Source: CAZIVO01 sp964542765
GTDB lineage: Bacteria; Planctomycetota; UBA1135; UBA2386
Length of the DNA: 56,234 bases
Direction of reading: 5' to 3'
NCBI GenBank assembly: GCA_964542765.1
Contig: CAZIVO010000009.1
Span: 1 to 56,234 of the forward strand
Shown here: positions 25,041-34,458 of the stretch, piece by piece
Position numbering within the stretch: position 1 is the stretch's first letter
How the letters are laid out: each line of letters starts with the position of its first letter
Translations under genes and position numbers: made by a program
Notes under the pieces: generated by a model
Database searches by the model: none
Seen by the model: only the letters and a program-made list of their open reading frames with translations
What the model was told of the DNA's origin: nothing

Positions 25041-25310
25041 TCACCCGAAGATGCGCCGAATCAACTGCCCGCTGCTGTGCATGGCAGCGAGTTCCGTGAA
25101 GCCGCCGATCGGTTCGTCGCCGATGAGGATCAAGGGTACTGTTTCATGCCCTTCGAGGATCGATCGAGTCACCGACCGGCGGTCGGGGTTGTCATCGAGA
25201 TGGATCTCTTGATAGCGGATCTCGAGTTCATCCAGCAGCGCGGCAGCATCCAGGCAGTAGGGGCAGCGCTGGGTCCGATAAATGATCACTTCAGCTTTTT
25301 GAGCACTCAT
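25041..25310 (-). CDS. Glutaredoxin
   Basis: The 89-residue protein is a compact thioredoxin-fold glutaredoxin. VIIYRTQRCPYCLDAAALL carries the dithiol active site CPYC. HETVPLILIGDEPIGGFTEL contains the cis-proline strand (TVP) and the glutathione-binding GGFTEL segment. It is the size of GrxC-type proteins, which reduce disulfides and glutathione mixed disulfides in the cytoplasm. It is divergent from the ureohydrolase gene, with about 85 nt between starts. Confidence 0.95.
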   Translation of the reverse strand: MSAQKAEVIIYRTQRCPYCLDAAALLDELEIRYQEIHLDDNPDRRSVTRSILEGHETVPLILIGDEPIGGFTELAAMHSSGQLIRRIFG

Positions 25311-25396
25311 TGTGGTTGGAGGTATAGCCTCATGAATCTATCGAACAAATCGGTTCCGCTTGACCAGAGGCGGTGTTGGGGGGTACGTCTGCTCCG

Positions 25397-26419
25397 ATGA
25401 ATCACTTCGATCCCGACGCAGCGGCCCGTCCGGATTCGGGGATCTTCGGTCTTCCTCATGATGCTGCCGAAGCGAGGGTGCTGCTCTTGCCGGTGCCCTA
25501 CGATGCGACGGCGTCCTATCGCGCCGGTGCCGCGGTTGCGCCGGCAGCCATCCTGGCGGCGAGTCGACAGGTGGAACTCTTCGACCGGCAGACCGGGCAT
25601 CCGTATCGCAGTGGTATCCACATGCGCTCTGCCGATCCGATGATCGCCGAGACCTCGCACCGGGCGCGGCGCCTGGCCTTGCCGATCATCGCCAAGGGCG
25701 GCGCTGGAAAGGGAGACGAGGAGGCCGTGGCCGAGGTGGAGCAAGCGGGCGAGGCGGTCAGGGAGCATGTCTTTGCGGCGGTCAGCGAGATCTTCGATAT
25801 GGGCAAGATCCCCGGGGTCGTCGGCGGTGATCACTCGGTCGCTTTCGGGGCCATCGAGGCGGCAGCCGCGCGGCACGAAGGGATCGGGCTGTTGCAGATC
25901 GATGCTCATGCCGACCTCCGACCGGATTTCGAGGGCTTTCGATGGAGTCATGCCTGTGTGATGCACAAGGTGATGGCCGAACTCTCCGGCGTCGAGAGGC
26001 TCGCGCAGGTCGGCGTGCGTGACATGGGCCTCGTCGAGCAGGAGGCGATCGAGGCCAGCGCCGGTCGCATCGTCTGCAATCACGACCTCGACATGCAGCG
26101 TCGGCTGGCGGCCGGCGAGAGTTTTCTCTCACTGTGTGCCGAGATCATCGAACCGCTCCCGAGCAACGTCTGGATCACCTTCGATATCGACGGTCTCGAC
26201 TCCACCCTCTGTCCGCATACCGGAACGCCGGTTCCCGGCGGCCTCTCCTTCTCCCAGGCTTGCTTGCTGATCGAGGCCCTTGCCGATTCGGGCCGCAGGA
26301 TCCTCGGATTCGATCTGTGTGAAGTGGTTCCCGGACCCGGCGACGAAGACCTCGATGCGATCGTTGCGGCACGAGTCCTCTACAAGCTCTGCGGCTTCGC
26401 TCTCAAGACTCAATCGTGA
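25397..26419 (+). CDS. Ureohydrolase, agmatinase/arginase family
   Basis: This 340-residue manganese enzyme of the ureohydrolase superfamily has all ligand motifs. They are GGDHS (first Mn ligand His), LLQIDAHADLRP (DxHxD), a later histidine in WSHACVMHKVM, and FDIDGLDSTLCPHTGTPVPGG (DxDxxD). The PVPGGL loop after the last motif is typical of agmatinase (SpeB), which splits agmatine to putrescine and urea; other guanidine hydrolases share it, so the substrate is inference. The ATG at 25397 is preferred; an in-frame start at 25373 adds eight residues. A 100-residue stretch before GGDHS, with EVEQAGEAVREHVFAAVSEIFD, is longer than in minimal members. The gene is convergent with the RND pump operon. 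Confidence 0.9.
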   Translation: MNHFDPDAAARPDSGIFGLPHDAAEARVLLLPVPYDATASYRAGAAVAPAAILAASRQVELFDRQTGHPYRSGIHMRSADPMIAETSHRARRLALPIIAKGGAGKGDEEAVAEVEQAGEAVREHVFAAVSEIFDMGKIPGVVGGDHSVAFGAIEAAAARHEGIGLLQIDAHADLRPDFEGFRWSHACVMHKVMAELSGVERLAQVGVRDMGLVEQEAIEASAGRIVCNHDLDMQRRLAAGESFLSLCAEIIEPLPSNVWITFDIDGLDSTLCPHTGTPVPGGLSFSQACLLIEALADSGRRILGFDLCEVVPGPGDEDLDAIVAARVLYKLCGFALKTQS

Positions 26420-26452
26420 GCGATCTGGCCGCGAGCAGGTTGGTATGCCAGC

Positions 26453-29400
26453 TCAAACCGTGTGTCTGCGCGCGCGGCCTGATAGTGCCATTTCCCATAC
26501 CCTTTGGAACCATGCGGAGAGGTCATCCATGACGGTATACATCAAGGGCACGACGAAGGCCGTGAAGATGGTCGACACCGTGAGGCCGCCGACCACGGCG
26601 ATCGACATGCCGACGTAGCTGGGTCCCTGTCCCGAAGAGTCGCCGAACAGCGCCATCGGCAAGAGGCCGACGATCGTGGTCACCGCCGTCATGATGATCG
26701 GGCGCATGCGCCGGCGCGTGCCTTCGAGGATGGCGTCGGCGCGTCCGAGTCCCTCCTCACGGCGCAGTCGATGGATGCAATCGAGCAGGACGATGCCGTT
26801 GTTGACGACGATCCCGCACAGCAGGATGGAGCCGATGACGACCATCGGGTCGAGCGTGCCGATGAGCAGGTAGACGGCCCATACAGCGCCTGTGAGAGCG
26901 AAGGGAATGGTGAATAGCACGGAGAAGGAGAGGATCACCGATTCGAACAGAACGCCCATCAGCAAGAACACCAAGGCGATGCCGAGACCGAGCGACTGGA
27001 GGAGTTCGCCCATCTGCATCTCGGTTTCCTTGAACGAACTCTCGTCGCTCCAGCTATAGCCGAGCGGCATGGGGAAGCGACGCATGAGCTTGGCGACTTC
27101 CCTGTTCATCTGCACCGGGCCGATGCCGGCCTGGCGGCGACCGACGATGGTCACGCTGGATTTCCCATCGACGCGCCAGATCGATCCGAGGGATTTTGAT
27201 GTTCGGATCTGACTCAACTCCTCGAGTTTCAAGAAGGCGCCCGAATCGCTGGATACGCGGGTGTTCTTGAGATCGCTCATGGATGGGTTCTTCTTGCCGC
27301 GATCAAACTGGGTGATCAACTGGGTTTCACGGCCGTCCGATTCCTCGAAACGGGTCAGCATCCGACCCTGCAATCCGGAACTGACCGTGCCGAACAACAC
27401 TTCCGGCCGCACTCCCCACTCCTGCATCCGGCCCTTGTCCAGGGAGATCACGACCTCCTCGTTACGGTCCATCTGCGGGATTTCGATCTGCTCGACCTCT
27501 TCGAGGTCGGCGAGTTCCGAGCGGACTTTACGAGCCAGTCCCATGAGAAATTCGCTGTCGCGACCGTAGAGCCTGATCACGAAGTTGCGTTCGTTCTTTT
27601 CTTCGCTGCTGCCGCCGAAACGGTCATCGCGATCGCCGAGCGTGACCTCCACGCCTGGACGGCGCGGCCAGGATTTTTCTACCAGCCCGCGGATGCGCTT
27701 GGTTTCGCTCTCGGATGTGTCATCCTTCATCACCAGTCCGACATTGGCGTGATTTCGGCTGAAGGTCGAGGTGACACCGGCGACCCGCCATTCCTCTTCG
27801 TGCGAGAGGACGAACTCCTCGTAGGACTTGACCTCTTCTTCGACGTTTTGCAGGTCGAGGCCGCGTGGCATCGACATGTTCACGCTGATATCGCCACGCT
27901 GGAAGATACCGCCGGCACCGCCATCGAATTCGATGGCGGCGAAGGCGAAGTAGCTCAGGGACAGGATGGAGGCCATGCCGGCGATGGCGAGGGAGCGGTG
28001 TGGAAGGGCATGGCGCAACAGCGCCTGGTTGAAGCTGACCAACCAGTAGACGGGCGACCACCGGCGAGCCGGCGATGGCGAGAAGGCCGCCTGAGGAGCG
28101 CCCCTTACCCTGCTCATGGTCAGGCCCGAGGGCATGAGCATGAGCGCGACGAAGAGACTGCCGAGCAAGGCGACGGAAAGTGGCAGGCCGACCGCTCCCA
28201 GTGTCGTGCGGGTGGCCTTGTCGCCGATGAACACCATCGGCACGATGACCACCACCGTCGTCATCGTGGCCATGGTCACGGCCAGTCCGACCTCGCGGGC
28301 TCCCTGGATGCAGGCCTGGCGTATGGGCATGCCCTGCTCGCGCAATCGCCGGATGTTCTCGAGGACGACGACCGAGTTGTCGACGACCATGCCGACAGCG
28401 AGGGTCATGCCCGCCATGGTCATGACGTTGAGTGAACTGGTCGTGAAGTAAAGGAAGGCACCATCGATCAGCAGGGTCAGCGGGATGGCGACCGCGATGG
28501 CGATCGTGAAGCGCAGGTTTCTCAGGAACAGGAGCAGTGCGATCAGTGCCAGCAATCCTCCCTGGATCGAAGTTCCCAGGAGGGTGTCCAGACTCTCGGT
28601 GATCAACAGTCCCTGGTCGAAGAGGAAGCGCGTCTCGAGGGTGGCCAGGCGCGGATCTTCTTTGAGGATGTCCAGAGCGGCGTGGAGCCTTTGACTGGCT
28701 TCCACAGGATTGGTTCCGGCAGCCGCCCGGACCATGCCCGAGTAGGTGTATTTCTGGTTGAAACGAGATAGCCGATCGCGAACGGACGGCACCCGTTCGA
28801 TGCGCGCGATATCGGACAGGGCCAGACCGGGCCGCACCGGAAAAGTTTCGATCTCGCCGAGTGCTCGAAACTTGCTGTCGAGGCGTACCAGGAACTGTTT
28901 TTGGCCGTCGTCGATTTCGCCCAGGGGCTCGGTGAAGTTGTCGCTCGATAGTCTTTCGATCAAGCGCCGGTAATCGACCCGGTGGGCGGTCAGCTTGTCG
29001 ATGTTGAACCAGATTCGCACGGTTTCATCAAAGAGACCGAAGATGTCGACACGACCGACGCCGTCGACAGCTTCGAGCCGCGGCCGGAGTACCTGATCGA
29101 GCAGGTAGTCCCAGTCGCTACTCCGCTCGGGTGTCAACATCTGGAAGAAGGCCAGCGGCACTGAGCTGGCATCTTCCTTCCAGGTGAAGTAACGGTCAGT
29201 TCCAGGCGGCCATTCGAGCCGGGCGCGCTGGATCCGATCGCGGACCTCGGCGGTGGCGAGGTCGGGGTTCATGCCCGTGTCGAGCTGGGCGGAGACAAAG
29301 GCGCGTCCATTGCCGGAATCGGAGCGGATGCGCTGGATTCCCGGGATGGTGCGCAGTTGTTCTTCGAGCGGCTTGGCGACCTTTTCTTCGACCTCGCGCG

Positions 29401-29590
29401 GAGACATGTCCTGCCCGAGGGGGATCCAGATGCGGATCTCGTTTTGCGAGAGCCCTTCGGGGACGAAGCGCAGCGGTAGCTTGGCGAAGGAGATGGCGCC
29501 GACCAGCAGCAGCGCCAGCGTCACCATCAAGGTGAAGATCGGCCGGTCCACGAAGAGGGAAAAGAGTCCGCGATCTCCCTTTTGTTGCAT
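26453..29590 (-). CDS. RND efflux transporter 1
   Basis: The 1045-residue inner-membrane pump has the full RND layout: TM1 (IFTLMVTLALLLVGAISFAKLPL), a large periplasmic loop, TM2-6, a second loop and TM8-12. The TM4 proton-relay segment reads AVGMVVDNSVVVLENIRRL, so it has one Asp followed by Asn rather than the Asp-Asp pair of AcrB, as in many environmental RND pumps. The TM10 counterpart is LLCGIVVNNGIVLLDCIHRL. The N-terminal loop shows ISFAKLPLRFVPEGLSQNEIRIWIPL. Substrate is unknown. It lies 2 nt after RND pump 2 and belongs to the same operon as the adaptor; no outer-membrane TolC-like gene follows. Confidence 0.95.
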   Translation of the reverse strand: MQQKGDRGLFSLFVDRPIFTLMVTLALLLVGAISFAKLPLRFVPEGLSQNEIRIWIPLGQDMSPREVEEKVAKPLEEQLRTIPGIQRIRSDSGNGRAFVSAQLDTGMNPDLATAEVRDRIQRARLEWPPGTDRYFTWKEDASSVPLAFFQMLTPERSSDWDYLLDQVLRPRLEAVDGVGRVDIFGLFDETVRIWFNIDKLTAHRVDYRRLIERLSSDNFTEPLGEIDDGQKQFLVRLDSKFRALGEIETFPVRPGLALSDIARIERVPSVRDRLSRFNQKYTYSGMVRAAAGTNPVEASQRLHAALDILKEDPRLATLETRFLFDQGLLITESLDTLLGTSIQGGLLALIALLLFLRNLRFTIAIAVAIPLTLLIDGAFLYFTTSSLNVMTMAGMTLAVGMVVDNSVVVLENIRRLREQGMPIRQACIQGAREVGLAVTMATMTTVVVIVPMVFIGDKATRTTLGAVGLPLSVALLGSLFVALMLMPSGLTMSRVRGAPQAAFSPSPARRWSPVYWLVSFNQALLRHALPHRSLAIAGMASILSLSYFAFAAIEFDGGAGGIFQRGDISVNMSMPRGLDLQNVEEEVKSYEEFVLSHEEEWRVAGVTSTFSRNHANVGLVMKDDTSESETKRIRGLVEKSWPRRPGVEVTLGDRDDRFGGSSEEKNERNFVIRLYGRDSEFLMGLARKVRSELADLEEVEQIEIPQMDRNEEVVISLDKGRMQEWGVRPEVLFGTVSSGLQGRMLTRFEESDGRETQLITQFDRGKKNPSMSDLKNTRVSSDSGAFLKLEELSQIRTSKSLGSIWRVDGKSSVTIVGRRQAGIGPVQMNREVAKLMRRFPMPLGYSWSDESSFKETEMQMGELLQSLGLGIALVFLLMGVLFESVILSFSVLFTIPFALTGAVWAVYLLIGTLDPMVVIGSILLCGIVVNNGIVLLDCIHRLRREEGLGRADAILEGTRRRMRPIIMTAVTTIVGLLPMALFGDSSGQGPSYVGMSIAVVGGLTVSTIFTAFVVPLMYTVMDDLSAWFQRVWEMALSGRARRHTV

Positions 29591-29592
29591 GG

Positions 29593-32500
29593 TCAGGACT
29601 TCCTGTCCGAGAGGGAGTAGACCACCGGGACGACGACGAGGGTCAGCATGGTCGAGGTGATGAGGCCGGCGATGACCGTGATTGCCATCGGCGCACGCAA
29701 CTCGAGGCCTTCACCGGTCCCGCCAAGGAGCGGGAGTGAACCTAGCCAGCCCGTCAGGGGTAGCAGTCCGAGCACGGTGGTCAAGGTGGTCATCAAGACC
29801 GGGCGCAAGCGGATCTGTGCCCCACGGAGGATGGCATCGTGCTTGGCGGCTCCTTGCGCGCGCAGTCGGTTGATCTGGTCGATCAAAATGATGGCGTTGT
29901 TGACGACGATGCCTGCCAGCACGATGGCTCCCAGGAATACGATCACCGAGAGAGGAATCCCGAGGAGGTCCAGCGTGAGGATGGCGCCGACCATCGCCAG
30001 GGGGAGAGAGACCAGGATCACCAGTGGCTGGACGAGGCTTTCGAACTGGCTGGCCATGACGATGTAGACCAGGAACACGGCCAGCAGCAGCGCCATCGCG
30101 AGGCTGCGGAGCGACTGTTCCATGTCTTCTTTTTGGCCGCCGATCCGTGCGGTGATGCCGCGCGGCAACAGGAGTTCGTTCAACTTGGCACCCACACGGT
30201 CCTGGATCGTGCCGAGATCGAATCCGGAATAAGCGGCCTGGATCTCGGCACCCCGCAGATTGCCAAGTCGGCGGATCTCGCTGGGTCCTTCGAGCTTCCG
30301 AATCGTCGCCACGCTGGCGAGAGGAATGGCCGGGAGTCCGCGGGGATTGATATTGACCTGCTCGAGGGCGCCGACGGTGCCGAGTTCGCGGCGATCGGAG
30401 CGAACGCGAATATCTATCTTTCGTTCTCGTTCGGTGAGGCGAGTGGGCACGTCTCCTTGCACCTTGGTGCGCAAGATATCGGTGATGCTTCTGGTTTCGA
30501 GATCGAGAGCGGCAACCTTGTCACGGTCGAGCTTGATCGAGATTTCGGGGTTGCCGCGTTGCAGGGTGGATCGGACGTCGCGCAGTCCCGGCACCCCGAG
30601 GAGCGATTCTTCTATCTGGCCACAAACCTTGCGCAGGGCGAACAGGTCGCGGCCGTATACCTCGACGATGAGCGGTGCGGTGAAGGACAGGATGCTGGGT
30701 CGCGCGAAGCGATGTGTCTTGATCTCCGGATGCGCGCGGACGATCTCGCGCACATCCGTGCGCACGCGTCGTTCCTGGGCGACCTTCGCGTCCGAGGGTT
30801 TCATCCGGATCAAGATCCTGGCCGAGTGTTCTCCGCGATCCGAGTCGTTGAGTTCTTCCTTGTCCACTCCCGAAGCAAGGAAGGTGCTGTCGACGTCGGC
30901 GAGCGTGGCAATTTTCTTCTCGATGGCGCGCAGGCTCTGGTCGGTCCGCTCCACCGTGGCATCCCGCGGCAGGAATGCATCGAGATAGATCTCTCCTTGA
31001 TGAACCTCGGGCAGCATTTCGTTGCCCAGTTCCGGCAGGCGCCAGAGCGAGAGGGCCAGGAGCCCGCTGGCGATCAGCACGACCAGGGTGCGGCGATGGA
31101 GTGCTGCAGCCAGCGTACCGGGGTAGATGGTGGAGGCTGCCCGGTAGCAGATCTCGAAGACGAACAGTACCGGGCGTAGGCACAATCGCAGCAGCCAGCC
31201 GCTTCCTCCCCCGGAGAGGAGGATGGCGCGGAGGGTCCAGACGACGGCCGTTGTGCACAGAAATTTCAGCAACCAACCGAGGAAGAGGAGCGGCCACGCC
31301 AGGGTGCCCCCGAGACCGGCCGCAGCCCGAGGACAGGCCTCGATCTGCAGTTTCTCGGCGGTTGCACCACTGTCTTTCCCGCGTGTTGCCAGCATCGGGA
31401 TCACGAAGAGCGCGATCAGCAGCGACATCAGCAGCGCATAGACCACCGTCAATGCTTGGTCGCGGAACAGTTGGCCGGCAACTCCCTCGATGAAGACGAT
31501 CGGGAAGAACACGGCGATCGTCGTCAGGGTGCTGGCGATCACTGCGCCAGCGACTCGGGACACGCCCAGTACGCCGGCCTCCGTACGCGGATGGCCCTCC
31601 TCGCGCGCGCGGTGGATGGATTCGAGCACGACGATGGAGTTATCGACCAGCATGCCGACCCCCAGTGCGAGCCCGCCGAGCGACATGATGTTCAGATCGA
31701 TATCGGACATGAACATCGGCGCGAAGGTTGCGATCAGGCTGAACGGGATCGAGACCGCCAGGATGGCCGTCGCCGCGAATCGTCGCAGGAACAGGTAGAT
31801 GATCAGGATCGCGAAGAAGCCGCCCTTGATCGCTGCTGACAGGACGTCGTCGATGGAGTTGCTGATGAAGCGTGACTGATCCTCGAGGAGATCGAGTTCA
31901 ACACCGAGCGGCTGGAAGGTGAACTGGAGATAGTCCATCATTTGCCGTCGATGGCTGGCGATGTCGCGGGCTTCTCGGCGGGCATCTTCTCGCTCGCTCC
32001 CGGAAAGGTTTCGGAAGCCTTCGCCTCCCAGGGGAGGAGGCCTGGTGAGGTGTCGCCCGGCGGCCACGAAGGCTCGCTGCTCATCGCTTCCGAAGGCTCG
32101 TTCGCGCACTTTCTTGGCTAGCTCGACGATATTGGCATCGGCCTCACGATAGATGTCGATCAGTACGCAGAGCTTTCCATCAATTCTGCTGATCACTTCC
32201 TTGTCAGCAGGGATTCTCTCGACACGAGCCACTTCCGACAGGCGAATCGAGACGTCTCCGCGGCGTGCGACGACCATCTTTTCGATATCCTCGACGCTAC
32301 GGAATTCACCCAGTGCGCGGACCATGTACTCGGTCTTGCGTTCCTCGATGGCGCCGGATGCGGCGTTGATGTTTTCAGCCATCAAGCGCTGAGAGATCGA
32401 GGTGACGTCGATGCCGTAGTAGCCCAGCGCCTTCTCATCGACCGAGATTCGGATCTCTTCCTCGTCACCGCCACGGATCTTGACAGCAGCCACCCCGTCG

Positions 32501-33015
32501 ACTTTCGCGAGATCACGTTCGACCTCCTCTTCGGCAAGAAGGCGCAATTCCGTCATGCGAGGATCGTTGCGTTTGTTGACCATGCCCAAGGTCATGACCG
32601 GGTCGAGACTCGGGTCGTAGCGCAGCACCAAGGGTCGTTGAGATTCCTTGGGCAGGAAGACGCGATCGAGTCGTTCGCGGATGTCGGAGACGGCGAACAT
32701 GACCTGAGTGCCCCAGGCGAATTCGAGGATCACATCGCTGACGCCGGGCCGGCTCACCGAGATGACGCGGCGCACACCGGAGATCACCGAGACAGCTTCC
32801 TGGATGCGTTCGCTGACACGCTCCTCGACGTCTTGCGGGCTTGCCCCCGGGTACTGGGTGCGGATGGTCACCGTCGGGTAGGTGATGTCGGGAAGGAGGT
32901 TGACCGGAAGACGCGCCAGACCGACGAAGCCAAAGACGACGGCGGCGGCGACCACCATGGTGATGGCGACGGGGCGAGTTGCCGTGAAGGAGAAGAAGGA
33001 CCCGGAGGTGCTCAT
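29593..33015 (-). CDS. RND efflux transporter 2
   Basis: The 1140-residue pump is about 100 residues longer than its neighbour. It starts FFSFTATRPVAITMVVAAAVVFGFVGLARLPVNLLPDITYPTV-like, and the porter block GASPQDVEERVSERIQEAV follows. The TM4 motif is GVGMLVDNSIVVLESIHRA (single Asp) and TM10 is LAGIVVNNAIILIDQINRL. The extra length sits between TM6 and TM7 (about 31110-31390). Additional hydrophobic stretches occur there (LAWPLLFLGWLLKFLC, WLLRLCLRPVLFVFEICYRAAS), presumably an enlarged cytoplasmic or membrane-associated linker. The adaptor gene is 19 nt upstream. Two non-identical pumps sharing one adaptor could form a heteromeric transporter such as MdtBC, but that is inference. Confidence 0.95.
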   Translation of the reverse strand: MSTSGSFFSFTATRPVAITMVVAAAVVFGFVGLARLPVNLLPDITYPTVTIRTQYPGASPQDVEERVSERIQEAVSVISGVRRVISVSRPGVSDVILEFAWGTQVMFAVSDIRERLDRVFLPKESQRPLVLRYDPSLDPVMTLGMVNKRNDPRMTELRLLAEEEVERDLAKVDGVAAVKIRGGDEEEIRISVDEKALGYYGIDVTSISQRLMAENINAASGAIEERKTEYMVRALGEFRSVEDIEKMVVARRGDVSIRLSEVARVERIPADKEVISRIDGKLCVLIDIYREADANIVELAKKVRERAFGSDEQRAFVAAGRHLTRPPPLGGEGFRNLSGSEREDARREARDIASHRRQMMDYLQFTFQPLGVELDLLEDQSRFISNSIDDVLSAAIKGGFFAILIIYLFLRRFAATAILAVSIPFSLIATFAPMFMSDIDLNIMSLGGLALGVGMLVDNSIVVLESIHRAREEGHPRTEAGVLGVSRVAGAVIASTLTTIAVFFPIVFIEGVAGQLFRDQALTVVYALLMSLLIALFVIPMLATRGKDSGATAEKLQIEACPRAAAGLGGTLAWPLLFLGWLLKFLCTTAVVWTLRAILLSGGGSGWLLRLCLRPVLFVFEICYRAASTIYPGTLAAALHRRTLVVLIASGLLALSLWRLPELGNEMLPEVHQGEIYLDAFLPRDATVERTDQSLRAIEKKIATLADVDSTFLASGVDKEELNDSDRGEHSARILIRMKPSDAKVAQERRVRTDVREIVRAHPEIKTHRFARPSILSFTAPLIVEVYGRDLFALRKVCGQIEESLLGVPGLRDVRSTLQRGNPEISIKLDRDKVAALDLETRSITDILRTKVQGDVPTRLTERERKIDIRVRSDRRELGTVGALEQVNINPRGLPAIPLASVATIRKLEGPSEIRRLGNLRGAEIQAAYSGFDLGTIQDRVGAKLNELLLPRGITARIGGQKEDMEQSLRSLAMALLLAVFLVYIVMASQFESLVQPLVILVSLPLAMVGAILTLDLLGIPLSVIVFLGAIVLAGIVVNNAIILIDQINRLRAQGAAKHDAILRGAQIRLRPVLMTTLTTVLGLLPLTGWLGSLPLLGGTGEGLELRAPMAITVIAGLITSTMLTLVVVPVVYSLSDRKS

Positions 33016-33034
33016 CGGCGCTTGCCCTGTGCTG

Positions 33035-34267
33035 CTATTCCTTTGTTACTTCGACCTGGTCTTGGTCTTTCAGATCCTCGTGTCCGGCCACCACGAGTTG
33101 ATCCTGCACGTGCACGGCGTCGTCACCGCGGTTGCGAGACTCGACGAAGTCACCATCTTCGACTCCTGGGTCGAGATAGAGTTTTTCGACCGAGTTGCCG
33201 CGCAGTGCGAAGACGATGAAACGGTCACCCTCTGCGAGCAAGGCCGCTTTGGGCACCATGAGGGCTTGGCGTGTTTTCTCGGTCAGGATGCGCACGCGCA
33301 AGAACATGCCCGGGCGCAGGAGTTTTGCATCCTGTTTGCGCACACGCATGCGCAGCCGGAAGGACCCCGTGGTCTGGTCGATCGTGGATCCGATCAGATC
33401 GATGTCGGCAGTGAATTCACGCGTGCCAAAGGCATCGGTCGTGAAGAGCGCTTCGCGTGCTTGGCCGACCAGGGGGAGTTGTGTTTGGGGTAAGGCGATG
33501 TGGGAGATCAGATTGTCGAGATCGGTCACGACGAACAACACCGTGCTCGACGCGATCGTTTCACCACCCTTGACCCGGCGTTCGTCGATCACTCCATCGA
33601 TCGGTGCCTTGATCGAGTGCTCGACGAGTCGGAGGTCTGACTCTTCGAGTCGCGCCTGGAGTTCGAGAATTGCATTCTCTGCGGTCTCGGAATCGAGGGT
33701 TGCTTTCTTTTGCGCGAACAGCGCCAGTTGCAGAGCTTCTTCGGATGAGTCCAGTGCGAATTTTGCTTCTTCGAGAACCTTCTTGATGACGATGCCGGGA
33801 TCCATCTGGCTCTGTCGCGTCCACTCAGCGTGCGCCCGGTCGCGGTCGATTTGAGCTTGCTTGACGCGTCGTGCGGAGGACTCGATCTCCAGTTTCGCGA
33901 GTTCATGGCGCACCTTGCGGTCGGCAAGTTGCACCTCGACCTGACGCTTGGCAGCGGCAGCTTCTCGATCGTCGAGCTTGGCGATGACCTGTCCTTTGCT
34001 GACCCGGGCACCTTCATCGACGAGAACTTCGGTGATGCGTCCGGGCAGTTTGCTGTAGACGGTCACCTCATGTTCGGACTCGAGGTGAGCTGTATTCTCG
34101 ATCTCACGCCGGACGGCTTGTTCCGTGGCCGCTGCGACACGCACCAGCGGCGGCCGATCATCCTGGCCTTCTCCAGCACCCGGTGTTCGGGGGCTCTCGC
34201 CGCAGGACGGCAGTCCGGCGAGCGGGAGGATGCAGGCGAGCAGGAGGCTTTTGGGCGTGAGCGACAT
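33035..34267 (-). CDS. RND efflux periplasmic adaptor lipoprotein
   Basis: The 410-residue membrane-fusion protein is the first gene of the efflux operon. The signal ends LAGLPSC (Cys22), consistent with lipidation to the inner membrane as in AcrA. The order is typical: a beta strand and lipoyl half (VTVYSKLPGRITEVLVDEGARVSKGQVIAKLDDRE), a helical hairpin (about residues 105-205, rich in KLEIESSARRVKQAQ), the second lipoyl half (HSIKAPIDGVIDERRVKGG), then beta-barrel and membrane-proximal domains (MVPKAALLAEGDRFIVFAL). It connects the two RND pumps to an outer-membrane channel that is not encoded in this window. The start is 191 nt from the divergent moeA. Confidence 0.94.
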   Translation of the reverse strand: MSLTPKSLLLACILPLAGLPSCGESPRTPGAGEGQDDRPPLVRVAAATEQAVRREIENTAHLESEHEVTVYSKLPGRITEVLVDEGARVSKGQVIAKLDDREAAAAKRQVEVQLADRKVRHELAKLEIESSARRVKQAQIDRDRAHAEWTRQSQMDPGIVIKKVLEEAKFALDSSEEALQLALFAQKKATLDSETAENAILELQARLEESDLRLVEHSIKAPIDGVIDERRVKGGETIASSTVLFVVTDLDNLISHIALPQTQLPLVGQAREALFTTDAFGTREFTADIDLIGSTIDQTTGSFRLRMRVRKQDAKLLRPGMFLRVRILTEKTRQALMVPKAALLAEGDRFIVFALRGNSVEKLYLDPGVEDGDFVESRNRGDDAVHVQDQLVVAGHEDLKDQDQVEVTKE

Positions 34268-34414
34268 TCAGAACTTTGGCTGTGTGAGTCTCGGCAAGGG
34301 CGGTGATCCGGGCATCGAGATTGTAAGCCTGTGGCGAGCCAGTTTTTAGCTCATCACAAGCTGGCATGGTCACAGGCCCGTGCTGCGGGCAAACTAACGT
34401 CACTGGAACTCTTT

Positions 34415-34443
34415 TTGTCAGACCAGCTTGAAGAAACGATAAC
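34415..34443 (+). promoter_or_regulatory. Possible sigma70-type promoter for moeA
   Basis: TTGTCA (34415-34420) matches five of six -35 consensus bases. A 17-nt spacer leads to GATAAC (34438-34443), which matches four of six -10 bases. A start site about seven nt further would leave a leader of only some eight nt before the moeA ATG (34459), that is, a nearly leaderless mRNA. No Shine-Dalgarno sequence precedes that ATG, which is compatible. The match is based on E. coli consensus and may not apply to this phylum. Confidence 0.35.
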
Positions 34444-34458
34444 CCACAACCCATTCCC

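Noticed and set aside
24783..25400. A 205-codon plus-strand frame over the glutaredoxin gene
   Set aside because: It has no family content, and the minus strand encodes a complete CPYC glutaredoxin.
29839..31179. A 446-codon plus-strand frame inside the larger RND gene
   Set aside because: It lies entirely opposite conserved RND sequence and has no family features.
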